Source of the DNA: Pleurotus djamor
Lineage: Eukaryota; Basidiomycota; Agaricomycetes; Agaricales; Pleurotaceae
Reading direction: 5' to 3'
Assembly: GCA_029747585.1 (NCBI GenBank)
Contig: JAPEVF010001065.1
Coordinates: forward strand, 1 to 14,575
DNA length: 14,575 nt
Below are positions 1 through 8,977 of the stretch, one piece after another. Every line of letters begins with the position of its first letter. The stretch's first letter is position 1. The notes beneath the pieces were generated by a model, which searched no databases, was not told the DNA's origin, and was given only the letters and a program-made list of their open reading frames with translations. A program made the position numbers and the translations under genes.

Positions 1-649
1 TTTTCCGAAAATATCGTTGAAGGCGTCTGCCCTCTTGAATTTTTAGTTCGAGCTCCATATCGGTGATCGATTTGTTGTTTCGATTCGCAGGATCAAATTT
101 GGCGGTTTCGACGAGGCACAGGTCGACTCTGGTTGATTCCTCCGAGGTGCGGTCCTTGTGGTTTGATGTATCGACAAGGGTCCAGCCATCGAACAGAGGG
201 GGATCTCCATCGGTCCCGTTGATCAGGTTGCACTGAGAAGACGCGGATTAAAAACCACTGTCATCCTTTAGAAGAGCACAACCACTCACCAAGTGCTTCG
301 ATAGTTCCTTCTCGTTCTTCACGGTTTTGTCCTTGAAGTAGTTCTGATCGAATTTTGGCATTTCTTTCTTTGTTGCTGGGATACATTCCTTGAAGAACTC
401 GGAGGCAGGGCACGGACCCGCCCAGTATCCAACGGTTTCATCGGCCATGAGTCTTTTCCTGTGGTCGGCGTTGAGATGTTCGGAGTGGCTAGCGTTTTTG
501 TATTGGAGGGGGGTTCCAGTTGTTCCTCCACCGGTGACAGAGGTCAAATGTTTGTTGACGAGGGTAGGAGGTGAGTTGTTCTCTGGCGTAGAGGGTCTTT
601 CCTTCTCTGGGAGAGGGGAAGGGTTCTCTGACTTCGAGGAGTCTGACAT
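1..649 (-). pseudogene. FunK1-like protein kinase gene, N-terminal part, probably frameshifted
   Basis: Exon 1 is 649-290 (120 codons from ATG, start MSDSSKSENPS). A GTGAGT..CTCAG intron spans 289-233, and exon 2 runs from 232 off the left edge. The segment around residues 77-92 (DETVGYWAGPCPASEFFKE) matches the N-terminal signature I know from FunK1 proteins (GYW.GP.P...F), a kinase-like family expanded in Agaricomycetes. Exon 2 has the next family segment (LVDTSNHKDRTS, then VDLCLVE). The kinase catalytic core lies outside the window. After MELE the frame reads IQEGRRLQR. Dropping one A of the A5 run (plus-strand T5, 40-44) would give ELKFKR.DAFNDIF, which is what the family normally has. 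So the gene is either a recent pseudogene or carries a sequencing error. Family call is from memory of conserved segments, fairly sure. An upstream in-frame ATG at 811 is less likely because MSDSS begins the usual disordered head. Confidence 0.72.
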
Positions 650-1052
650 AGTTAGGTGATGTCGATGATGAGTAGATGTACGAAGGTAGAGGATCAAGGG
701 ATGAACACACCGTGTTTTAATTATAGCAATGGGCCACAGTCGGGGTTTGATGCAAAAAGGGTCGAATTCTGAAGTTCCTAAAACGGCGGACAATGGATGA
801 GCTTGCCACAAAGAGATCGTGGTCGTAGTTCGGAGTCAAGAGTGATCGAACACTGCCTTCCTAATTTGGACACGGTTTGACTCGAGCAATCATGTGATCG
901 TGCCACCCCCCTAGCCCTCGTTATCTCCCCACATTGAATCCATGGCAGCCTGGTTTACTACCCTCTCATGCGCACGATCCCAACATAATCCCGAAGCTGA
1001 AGCATCACGACGCACGGCGAACCAGGAGGTCCATGGCCACCTTAGGCTGCCG
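650..1052. other. Non-coding stretch upstream of the FunK1-like gene
   Basis: Presumed promoter and 5' leader of the minus-strand FunK1-like gene. Open frames here are short, start arbitrarily and have no recognisable product. I see no repeats, RNA gene or convincing TATA box. Confidence 0.5.
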
Positions 1053-1118
1053 GGTTTGGACCCCTTAAAGGTGTAATAGTTTAGTGGGGAATAATACACC
1101 TATAAGGGGGTCAAAACC
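1053..1118. repeat. Imperfect inverted repeat, 26-27 bp arms, 13-bp loop
   Basis: Left arm 1053-1078 and right arm 1092-1118 are reverse complements apart from about four mismatches and one extra G. The shared cores are GGTGTAATA/TAATACACC and CCCCTTA/TAAGGGG. The structure sits at the left edge of the palindrome-rich region. It could be a hairpin, a pair of terminal inverted repeats from a collapsed small element, or a boundary of the repeat domain. Confidence 0.7.
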
Positions 1119-1133
1119 TGGGCTCAGCCCAGG
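1117..1133. repeat. GC-rich perfect palindrome next to the inverted repeat
   Basis: CCTGGGCTCAGCCCAGG has 8-bp perfect arms around a single central base and overlaps the right arm of the preceding inverted repeat by two bases. It shares the TGGG..CCCA layout of the array motif that follows, so it may be a diverged relative. Confidence 0.7.
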
Positions 1134-1157
1134 GCATTTGGGAGCACCCAGAAGGCC

Positions 1158-1555
1158 TGGGCGTACCCAATAAGTCACATATATAGTGTCACACTGTGTG
1201 GGTGTGCCCAAGGGGGTATTTTGTATGAACTTGGATATATATGGGAATGTATATGGGTGTACCCAGGCTTGTTTAGAGGTGGTTGGTTGGGGCAGTGGTG
1301 GGTATAGGATAGGCGTGGGAGGGTGGATTTCTGGGTACACCCAGAACATATTGACATCTTTAGTATATGGATGGAGGGTGGGGTAGGGGTGCATTTTGGG
1401 TATACCCAAGAATTTTGGGACCTTTTATTTTGCTAGTGGATCAAGGGAAGGGGTAGACAGTGTACATATGTTGGGTATACCCAAGGAGTGTTAAGACCTT
1501 TTGTTTATGGATAGAGGACTGTGTAGGGGTAGGCGGTGTAGGCCGGGTATACCCA
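1158..1555. repeat. Loose block of seven TGGG(N4)CCCA palindromes
   Basis: Copies start at 1158 (TGGGCGTACCCA), 1199 (TGGGTGTGCCCA), 1254 (TGGGTGTACCCA), 1332 (TGGGTACACCCA), 1397, 1472 (both TGGGTATACCCA) and 1544 (CGGGTATACCCA). Starts are 41, 55, 78, 65, 75 and 72 bp apart. The sequence between copies is G-rich on the plus strand (gtggggtagggg) and is itself repeated: from 1332 on each copy is followed by a short A-rich stretch, then a 'gacctttt'-like segment, then a 'tatggatagagg'-like segment. This is a diverged roughly 72-75 bp minisatellite related to the tighter array to the right. No credible coding sequence. Confidence 0.8.
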
Positions 1556-1701
1556 AGACGTATTTATATCCTTTACTTATTAATTATAGATGGTTCAAGA
1601 ACCCTTTGATCATAGGTTCTTTATTGTAAGTTGTTCATGTGGCTTAAGGCCCCTATACTCAATATCAACCCCTTCCCTCCTTTCCTCTCATCCTCAATAT
1701 T

Positions 1702-1836
1702 TTACACAGCTATTGAAACTAACTCTGTAGGAGTATTTAAGACCTGACTTACAGCTTCATCAATCTTTGTTCTCAGGATTTGGTACATCTGTGTGTACAT
1801 GGTGCTCAATGAATTCATAGTATTTAGCATTGTCAG
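1702..1836 (-). repeat. Long inter-run repeat, copy 1, with conserved reading frame
   Basis: A 135-bp segment that aligns without gaps to the segment at 2178-2312. Read on the minus strand it gives 44 codons then TAA: LTMLNTMNS.., ILRTKIDEAVSQ, NTPTELVSIAV. The peptide is rich in Leu, Ile and Met and could form a short helix. The flanking sequence is pyrimidine-rich on the plus strand, as in the other copies. No protein family recognised; probably a fragment of an old coding exon carried in the repeat. Confidence 0.55.
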
Positions 1837-2177
1837 GTATGTATATATACTTAAGATCTTAAGTAGTAAAGGATAAAAGATGTCAAAGTGGGCTGGGTAC
1901 ACCCACCTCTTATATACTTTTCACACGGGTATACCCAAAATGCATTAAGACCTCAATAGGTCTTGGGTATACCCGCCTCTCAGCTGCTTTTCACATGGGT
2001 ATCCCCAAAGTCTATTGGGGCCTTAATACATCTTGGGTATACCCGCCTCTCAAATATATTTCACTTGGGTATACCCAGGATACATTGATACCTCTGGCTA
2101 CAAAGTCTGGTCACAGCTTGCTCATACCTTCTCATAGCCTCCACCTTCCTCTTTCCCACCTCCTTATCCTTCCTCTT

Positions 2178-2312
2178 CTACCTTCTCATTGATACTACCT
2201 CAGTTGGAGTATTGAAAATCTTACTCACAACCAAGTCAATCTTTTCTCTTAAGAGAACTTGTATTTTTATATGCATGATATTGAATGAATTGATAATGTT
2301 TGTCATTGTTAG
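2178..2312 (-). repeat. Long inter-run repeat, copy 2, same frame as copy 1
   Basis: Exactly 135 bp like copy 1, and ending with a stop (TAG) at the same position. On the minus strand it reads LTMTNIINSFN.., LLREKIDLVVSK, FNTPTEVVSMRR. About 21 of 44 residues match copy 1 with no gap. A stop codon lies just upstream of the shared frame, so this is not an intact gene by itself. Confidence 0.55.
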
Positions 2313-2581
2313 TTACTTAGATCTGATCAAGGTGTTATATATAAGTCAGTGAGTGATGAAAAAAGGCCTCAAAGCAAGTTGGGTATACCCAGCCCTCAAC
2401 AAGTATACCCAAAGTCTATTAGGACCTGAATACATTCTGGGTATACCCACCTCTTATATATACATGCCCTGGGTATACCCAGAGTATATTAACACCCTTG
2501 TTACCTGAGTAACTTAGCCACATTCTCCTCCTTTGTATACCCTCCACACTTTCCCCACTTTCCCACCTCCACATCTGCTCT

Positions 2582-2738
2582 CTACAATGTCCTCATTGAT
2601 ACCAACTCAGTTGGACTATTGAAAATCTTCCTTATAACCAAGTCTATCTTTTCTCTCAGTATAATTTTGTATTTTTGTTTGCATCATATTGAACGCATGC
2701 ATCATATTGAATATATAAATCAGGTTTGTCATTGTTAG
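2582..2738 (-). repeat. Long inter-run repeat, copy 3, frameshifted
   Basis: Third relative of the segment, 157 bp, enlarged partly by an 18-bp tandem duplication (gcatcatattgaa, twice, around 2681-2711). The minus-strand peptide is recognisable in two frames: LTMTNLIYIFNMMH, then after a shift ILREKIDLVIRK and FNSPTELVSMRTL with a TAG stop. This fits a decaying copy of the same unit. Confidence 0.5.
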
Positions 2739-2796
2739 TCACTTTGGTACAATTAGGATGATGTTTATAAGTCAATGCGACACAGAAAGGAAAGGG

Positions 2797-2963
2797 CTGT
2801 AACTGACTTTGGGTATACCCAAGTTCAATATATTGTAGAGGCGGGTATACCCAGAATGTATTAAGTGAGTCACGGGTATACCCAAAGTCAGTTAAGGCCT
2901 TAATACATCCTGGGTATACCCACCTCTAAAATATATTGAACTTGGGTATACCCAAAGTCAGTT
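2797..2963. repeat. Inverted array units forming a long imperfect hairpin
   Basis: The spacer at 2822-2841 (AGTTCAATATATTGTAGAGG) is the reverse complement of a B-type spacer and nearly matches 2923-2942 inverted. The flanks agree: AACTGACTT before 2810 mirrors AAGTCAGTT after 2954. The arms are roughly 2797-2862 and 2902-2963, with about a 40-bp loop. One array unit has therefore been inverted, with breakpoints falling in or beside palindromes. Confidence 0.75.
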
Positions 2964-3568
2964 GAGACCTCAATAGGTCATGGGTATACCCATTGCTTAT
3001 ATATATACAACTTGGGTATACCCAAGACCTATTAGGACCTCAATATATCTTGGGTGTACCCACCACTTATATAGATTTGACTTGGGTACACCCAAGGCCT
3101 ATTGGGATCTTTATATGGGTATGCCCAAAGCATATTGAGGCCCTCATACTCTATGGCCTGAGTGTCAACCTTGTTCTGAATTTCAAATTGACCTGAGTTC
3201 TTTTTGGATACTTGTAAAAGACAGTATACACCTATATTATTACTCTCCTGCAAGACTAGCCCTTAATCTGCAATGCCCCAGCAGTTATGATCAAAATAAA
3301 TCCTCAAGGACCTTATTAGACTTTGGGTATGCCCACTCATCAAGGGATTTCTAGTATGGGTACACCCAAGACCTATTAATGCCTTAATGGACTTTGGGTA
3401 TACCCACCTTTACTCAGCTATGAAGAACTTAATGACTCTTGGGTATACCCACCTCTCAAATACACTGGACATGGGTATACCCAGGAGCTATTGGGGCCTT
3501 AGCAAAAGTGAATCATAAAGACAAGTATTCAGAATAGGTATTTCAGAAATAAACTAAGTACATCAGAG

Positions 3569-6500
3569 CTAGTCCTCAGTAGCAGACTCAGACCAGGAAA
3601 TCTGAGAGGCAGGCTTCAGCTGACCATCAGCACCAACAGCAGGACCCTCTATGGGAACAGTAGATGAGGAAGCAGCCTTAGTACGAGGACGGGGTTTGGG
3701 CCGAGCACGAGGTGAAGGAGGAGGAGATGGGGAATGAGGAGTAGGGGTAGGGGTAGGGACAGGGGCAGGGACAGGGGGATCCTCCCTAAAAGTTGCAGCG
3801 CGGCGAGACATCTTCTCTGTCTTATCCAAGGCAGCCTGGTACTGGGCAATGTGATAGGTAGATACCTTGACAAGAACAGTGCCATCTTTGCCGATAACCA
3901 AGGGAATATCCCCTTGGTCCTCCACAGCCCTCGCACGCTGTTCTAAGAAGTCCAAGTTAGGCGATGACATTAAATCAGTAAAGAAAGACGTACCATTAGT
4001 CCAGCTGACGATTTGCACGACATCACTCAAGACCTTCCAATCGACTTGGGTATCCTTGTTCTTGACCGAGATGCTATCAGCAACCTTCTTGTAGGCTTTG
4101 ATAATCGGGGCAAGTGAGCGTGGATGAGGAGGGCCCTTGGGAACCTCGGGCTTTTTCTTGTCCGTGTTCTTGTTGTCATCGTCCTTCGTGTCGATCCACA
4201 GGCTGCGAGGGGTGCTGCCCGGCTTGGGAAAGACTTCCGAGTCCGGCCAGTTGATTAGGCAAAGCTGTAACTTGTACGCTTGGAGAAACCACTTTGACCA
4301 CTCGATTCGCGGCGGCGTTTTAACCTCGTCACTATCGGGAGTCCACCGTGATGCCAAAATGAAACCTGGACAAGTCAGAAGCAATTCCGCGCCGNAAAAA
4401 AACATAAAAACGTACTGATTTGAGCCAAGAGTATTATACCGATTAGAGTGCGACGATGGTCCCGAGCATCCTTGCCAGGGACCTCAAAGGCAATCGTGGA
4501 AAGGTAGCCATGAAGACCATCACTGGGGCGGAGGAATGATTCCTCAGGCTCATTGTTCTCCATTGCGCTATGACCCCATACTTAGAAACAATAGCACAAA
4601 CAAGGCGAGAAAAACACTTACATTATATACGCCTCGAGCAGTTCCATGTGGCGTCGAATTGACGGGAACTTGGGATTCTTGATGACTGCATCCGCTAATG
4701 GACTACCCGACACCATTCGGTTAAGGGCTCGGCCTTCGTCGTTCTTTGCGCGACTGATGAGATAAGAGACGACATGGACTTGGTTGTCATCCCATATGTT
4801 GCGACTCTAATGAAGGCATAAGAAAAATGAATGTTTAATTGAGAGATGAATGACTTACAATGTTGGTGAGGTACTGCGCAGTCTTCTTCAACGGCGTATC
4901 ATACAAGCCTTCCTCCTTGAGCCAGTCAATACTCTTCACGTGATTCTCGTGGAACTTCTTTCTAGCTTTCTTGACATACGCATCGTACTCGGCTTCCGGG
5001 AGCTGCTTGATTTCTTGCCATTTCACCTTGAATTCAGTTGACGAGGACTTGTGGTTGGGGCCTAGGAATGTTGCTCAGTCTAGATGAATGCCACCGTGGA
5101 ACATGAGACTTACCGAGGCCACGAGCATATACAGATGCACATATGTTATAGTCGTTCGGTCGACGCCGGTTGACGATCGAGCCGACAGCCTTGAAGAGGG
5201 TGGCCGAGGACTTGTTGCACTGTTGCGCGAGAGCCTCGACTTCGGTCCGGTACGTGTTCTCGAGTTCAGCAACACGGTCAAGGATGTGACGGGGTACAGG
5301 GCCAGTCAAGTAGGGATCCTTTGCCTTTGCCTTTCCCTTTGACTTTGAGCGGGAGGTGGTAGCCTCCTCGTCGTCACCAGCCTGGTCATCGTCGTCGTCA
5401 TCATCATCAGCTTCATCCATGGTACCAGGATCATGTTCATCGGCATAATCGGAGCCACCTGCGTCGGATTGCGGAGAGCGAGGCCGTGGCTGTTGTTGTA
5501 ACTTGGCAAGACCGTTGACTTTGGCTTTGCGAGGAGGGGGACAAGGAGGAGGGGATGGCGAAGGGGACATCTGGATGAGTGGTCCGTGATCTTGCTCGAA
5601 TCGCTCGAAGGGATGATCCGCATTGGGTGGCGGTGGGGGAGGGTCTTTGTCCACCAAACGAGTATCAACTGATAACTCATTTGGCTGCCGTGATCGACTG
5701 ATCACCGGCGCTGGACGCGAAGAGGAGGGAGGAGAAGAGGGAGGAGGAGAGGAAAAAGGAGAGGAAGGAGGAGCGGGAGAGGTCGGGTCAGGTAAGACAT
5801 CCACTGCTTTCTTCTTGCCTTTGGATTTGGGTTGCGCTGGGTCAGCAGCAGGTGGGGTGGAATTGTCCACATCCTCGGCAGCAATGGGTGGCGGCGGTGA
5901 TGGTGATACCTGTCGAGGTTTCTTCTGTGAACGCAAGTCAGTGACGTGTATAGAGTCTCGGAGGTGCTCGTGTACATACCTTACGAGGCTCAACCGGACG
6001 CTTGGGGGACATGGGAGCGGCCATCGTGATGTCAACATCGGGACCTAGAGTCTTAGTGCTTGAGGTGCTTGAGGCAACAGGCTTCTCGCGTGGTGCTCCT
6101 TTCCGTGGCGGCCCAATCTTCGCGACCTGAAATCATGAAAGAGGTCAGTTGCAGGATTAAAGAACTTGTCATGAAGGACTACATACCTTCACAGCAGGAG
6201 CGCGACTCGCTTCTGAGGTAGCGGGATGAGTCTCCTCCGAAGGGGCACTTGTACTAGTTGCTGCCTTGGCCTGAGCACGCGTGCGGGTGCGAGTGCGAGG
6301 AGGAGACTACATTCGAGTCAAAACACAGAGAACGGAGGAGAAAAAAGATGACAGACCGATTCACCATCGCTTACAACTTGGGCGTAGGTACGCTTACGCG
6401 CCTATAAACAGTGTGAGTGACGAAGTCAATAAAAGTTCAGAAGCACATACCTTTGTGGGGTTAGCTTCATTAACGTTGGTGGCAGCCTCAGACGTCTTGG

Positions 6501-6609
6501 TGGATTTTTTCGACCGTTGCGACTTGTCATTCGTGTCCTCGTTGCTTTGCGCAGCTTGAGGTTGAGTGGTAGCACGACCACGGCTCGACTTGGAGGATTT
6601 CGGGGGCAT
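3569..6609 (-). CDS. Nine-exon gene for an 866-residue unknown protein with disordered, basic/acidic N-terminal half
   Basis: Exons (minus): 6609-6451, 6401-6375, 6306-6187, 6126-5980, 5924-5114, 5061-4859, 4806-4622, 4567-4416, 4365-3569. Every intron is GT..AG, 49-68 bp, and the total of 2601 nt closes in frame at TAG. The ATG at 6609 (MPPKSSKSSRGR) follows a pyrimidine-rich leader. Residues 1-350 are low complexity: Lys/Arg/Ser-rich, then proline-rich, an Asp run near 323-333 and a KSKGKAKAKD basic tract, suggesting a nuclear protein. From about 355 it is globular, opening with a probable helix (HILDRVAELENTYRTEVEAL). Residues 400-465 (RRRPNDYNICASVYAR.., then EAEYDAYVKKARKKFHE) faintly recall an HMG box; weak. 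The tail (790 on) is Pro/Arg-rich. I do not recognise a family with certainty and assign no function. The N at 4395 is inside intron 8. It is codirectional with the upstream gene, 170 bp away. Confidence 0.8.
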
Positions 6610-6779
6610 GGCTAACGTAGAACGTGAGGGGGAAGCTGCAAAGGACTAAGAGTAAGAATGGGTAAAAGTGGGGGTAAGCAGTTTGCGAGAGATAAAAAAT
6701 CAGTTTGATAAATGCGAAGAAAAAATACATGAGGCACTGCGCGGGCAACGAGTAGTAATGGAATGAAGGGATACAACGA
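6610..6779 (-). promoter_or_regulatory. Intergenic spacer and presumed promoter of the nine-exon gene
   Basis: 170 bp between two codirectional minus-strand genes. On the minus strand it runs from an A/T-rich part (6690-6730) into a C/T-rich leader just before the ATG, the usual layout of a fungal promoter. It must also hold the terminator of the upstream gene. No specific factor site recognised. Confidence 0.45.
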
Positions 6780-8977
6780 CTAGTCCAAAAAAACAGGCAC
6801 AGACATAGCGCGACCAAACCGAGCGAAAAACGACTGAGTAATGAACTCAGCACACATCTTCTCCAACTTCGCAAGGTCATCCTCGCTGTTCGCACCATTC
6901 TGCACCAACTGGATGAGCTCGGATGAGGCTCCTGCCCATGAAATGACCACCTCCCCAAGAGCGTTCAACGACCTTCGTCGTTCGTTCGGATCCTTTGATG
7001 TCAAGCCAGCTCGGGTGCTATCAGGGTTGACCTGAGTCCAAGTGACCTGATTGATGCGGGTGTCGGCATTGAAGACCCTGTTAATGAGTGAAGACCGGAG
7101 TGAGTGCTGTTCAGCACGTTCCTTCTCGGACAGGGTACCAGCAACAGGAAACATGTAGGCGTCGAGATCCAGTAAGTCAGCACGCCAGCCCAATTCTCCA
7201 ACCTCCCACATGATTTTGCGACAGACATCCTTTGGAGGGAGCGCAGAAGGGATGATGGTGGTGCCAAGATATGTCGCTGAGGAAGTGGGAGGCTTGGGTA
7301 GGCTGGCTTGAAGTGGCCGGTCGCGAAGGATACCGGCAACACCACCCAACAAGTCGGATGCCTGGCTTCCAGGGGTGGATTTAAGCTCCCCTTCTTTGAT
7401 CATCGAGTACAAGAGGGCATTCTTCCACTCGGCGCGCGACCACTTGAGGGTCCGAAATGATGACAATCGAGCGGCAATTATAAGGAAGGAGGGTCTGACA
7501 TTGACCCAGGAAATGTAAAAGTAGGCGACCTTGCGTGTATTGGAGAACAAGGTTGGGTCGAAAACGGACGGAGGAGGGAAAGGGAATCCACGATCGATGT
7601 CGGTCATGTCCGAAGCTGGCTGAACGTTTTGGCGAACTGCCTTAAGGGCATCCGACCACACTGACAACGTTGATGGTGTGTAATCGGTTCGAGCAGGGTT
7701 GAATTTGTTTGGATCAACGAATCGAGAAGATCCATCTGCTTTGGTCGACTCATGCTTGGCCATCTTGGCCTTCTTCGGAGGCTTTGATTGTTGTTTCGAG
7801 GGGCCAGCAACAGCATTGGGAGCACCAGATGAACTAGCATCGGTGGCAGCGCGCTGACGTTTGGTGGGGAGAGGATCGAGTGTAGGCCTGGACACGGCAA
7901 TCGTAGTCGAAGGATCAGACTGCTTGTATTGTGCAGCAAAGTAATCTCGCGCGTAGTTGGCGAGAGCGGAAAATTTGGCGGGATCAGATGATGCCTTTGT
8001 GTAGACGGGGAGTTGGTCTGCTCGTAGCGGTTGACAGACGATCGAACTGGGGGGAGTGAAGTCAACAAGGGAGTCAATGCGAGTATTGCCGAATGAGTTG
8101 AGTTCGCGAACAAGCCACACCGGGACGCCGTTGAATGCGAGTGTGCCAGCGATATCAATTTCAAAGGTGAACGCCCCTAGAAGGTGGTGCGTAGGCGGGA
8201 TAGTGGAGGGACGAGGCTGGGAACGGCCAAAAACAAGCGAAATGAAGTTGATGAGGGCAAGGGATTCGAGACAACGCCGTTGATACTCTTTGACAAAGAG
8301 ACATACATCATGGTAGGGGGCAGGGTAGCCCTCCAAACGACGCATCCAGTCGCCGATCGCATCATGACGGGCGATGAGCCAGTCACGATTGTGCACCTTC
8401 AAGTAGAGCGGGTCATCGAGGTTATCGTGGATGGTCGTCCGTATCTTGTCACCCTGCGTCTTCAGAAGCAGACATTGCGAAGACAAGATTAAACCAGGAC
8501 TGGTAAACCGATGACCACCAATTTCCTTCACCTCGAACTCATCGATGCTGGGTGTCCACCATAGGATTCGTTTGGGATCACCCTTCGGTGCTTTGGCAGG
8601 CATGCAAGCAAATTCAGGACGTTGGCGACAAAACGACTGAGGCCATTGATACGGATCATCCATACCGAAACCACCATCAGCGCAGTGGACGATGGGACGA
8701 TTCCTTCCGATGGGTGGCTGGGGGATGCGAACGCAATTGGGGGAGGTGATAAAGTACATTCGACTGAATACCGCGCCGACGAGACCTTCCCATTCCTTGA
8801 GAGCTAAGAAAGGGATGAGAATGATGGAGAGCAGGAAGGATCGTGTTGGACGTACGGGTTGAAGGATCCCCCTTGTTGGCAATGAGGAGGGATGGGTTTG
8901 CTACGATCTGATCACAGAGAGATGCTAAAGAGCAATCAGCGCGAATCAATCAGAGAAGATAAGAATGACTTACGCAT
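6780..8977 (-). CDS. Three-exon gene for a 698-residue protein of an uncharacterised Agaricomycete family
   Basis: Exons (minus): 8977-8974 (only ATGC), 8924-8856, 8803-6780; introns of 49 and 52 bp are GTAAGT..TTTAG and GTACGT..CTTAG. The 2097 nt close in frame at TAG. The ATG is the first in its frame after an upstream TGA. Spliced, the protein starts MPSLCDQIVANPSLL and joins KGDPST to PLKEWEGLVGAVFSRM. An unspliced frame from 8882 reads through intron 2 and is less likely. Segments: KRILWWTPS near 104, FNGVPVWLVREL near 248-259, a basic, probably nuclear-localising stretch near 338-375 (KRQR..KKAKMAK), a C-terminal domain with VNVRPSF, EWKNAL, and KIMWEVGELGWRADLLDLD near 554. I recall this pattern (WWTPS, VWLIR, K.IWE..EL.FR.ELLALD) from large sets of Agaricomycete hypothetical proteins. 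No enzymatic motif is visible and no function is assigned. Confidence 0.78.

Larger units (their letters stand above)
1894..3483. repeat. 70-bp composite palindrome array, alternating 32/38-bp phasing
   Basis: Twenty-five copies of TGGGTATACCCA or variants. Run 1 starts at 1894, 1926, 1964, 1996, 2034, 2066 (steps 32, 38, 32, 38, 32). Run 2 starts at 2380, 2400 (degenerate), 2438, 2470. Run 3 starts at 2810, 2842, 2873, 2911, 2943, 2981, 3013, 3051, 3083, 3116 (mostly 32/38). Run 4 starts at 3324, 3357, 3395, 3440, 3472. Two spacer families alternate: a 26-bp A type (like AAGTCTATTAGGACCT then AATACATCT) and a 20-bp B type (like CCTCTCAAATATATTTCACT). The runs are split by longer segments at 2078-2379, 2482-2809 and 3128-3323. 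The array ends 85 bp from the stop codon of the next minus-strand gene. No function can be assigned; it is a minisatellite whose unit carries two perfect palindromes. Confidence 0.9.

Noticed and set aside
1065..1409. Open frame on the minus strand, 114 codons
   Set aside because: It is made of translated palindrome repeats (WVHPY/TQ..YP patterns), lacks any domain and is matched by similar frames on the other strand.
1995..3253. Several 65-75 codon frames in the array
   Set aside because: All encode the repeat (GYTQD, WVYP) and end at random; the repeat is open in several frames by composition.
1894..3483. CRISPR-like look of regular short repeats with spacers
   Set aside because: Spacers fall into two related families rather than being unique, the repeat is a 12-bp palindrome, there are no cas genes and the genome is eukaryotic.
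5702..5977. Minus-strand Leu/Pro-rich frame
   Set aside because: An out-of-frame shadow of exons 4-5 of the nine-exon gene, running through intron 4.
5623..6048. Plus-strand 141-codon Gly/Glu-rich frame
   Set aside because: It is the antisense of the proline- and serine-rich exon of the nine-exon gene.
7604..8164. Minus-strand 186-codon frame
   Set aside because: Alternative frame of the 698-residue gene, with no domain features.
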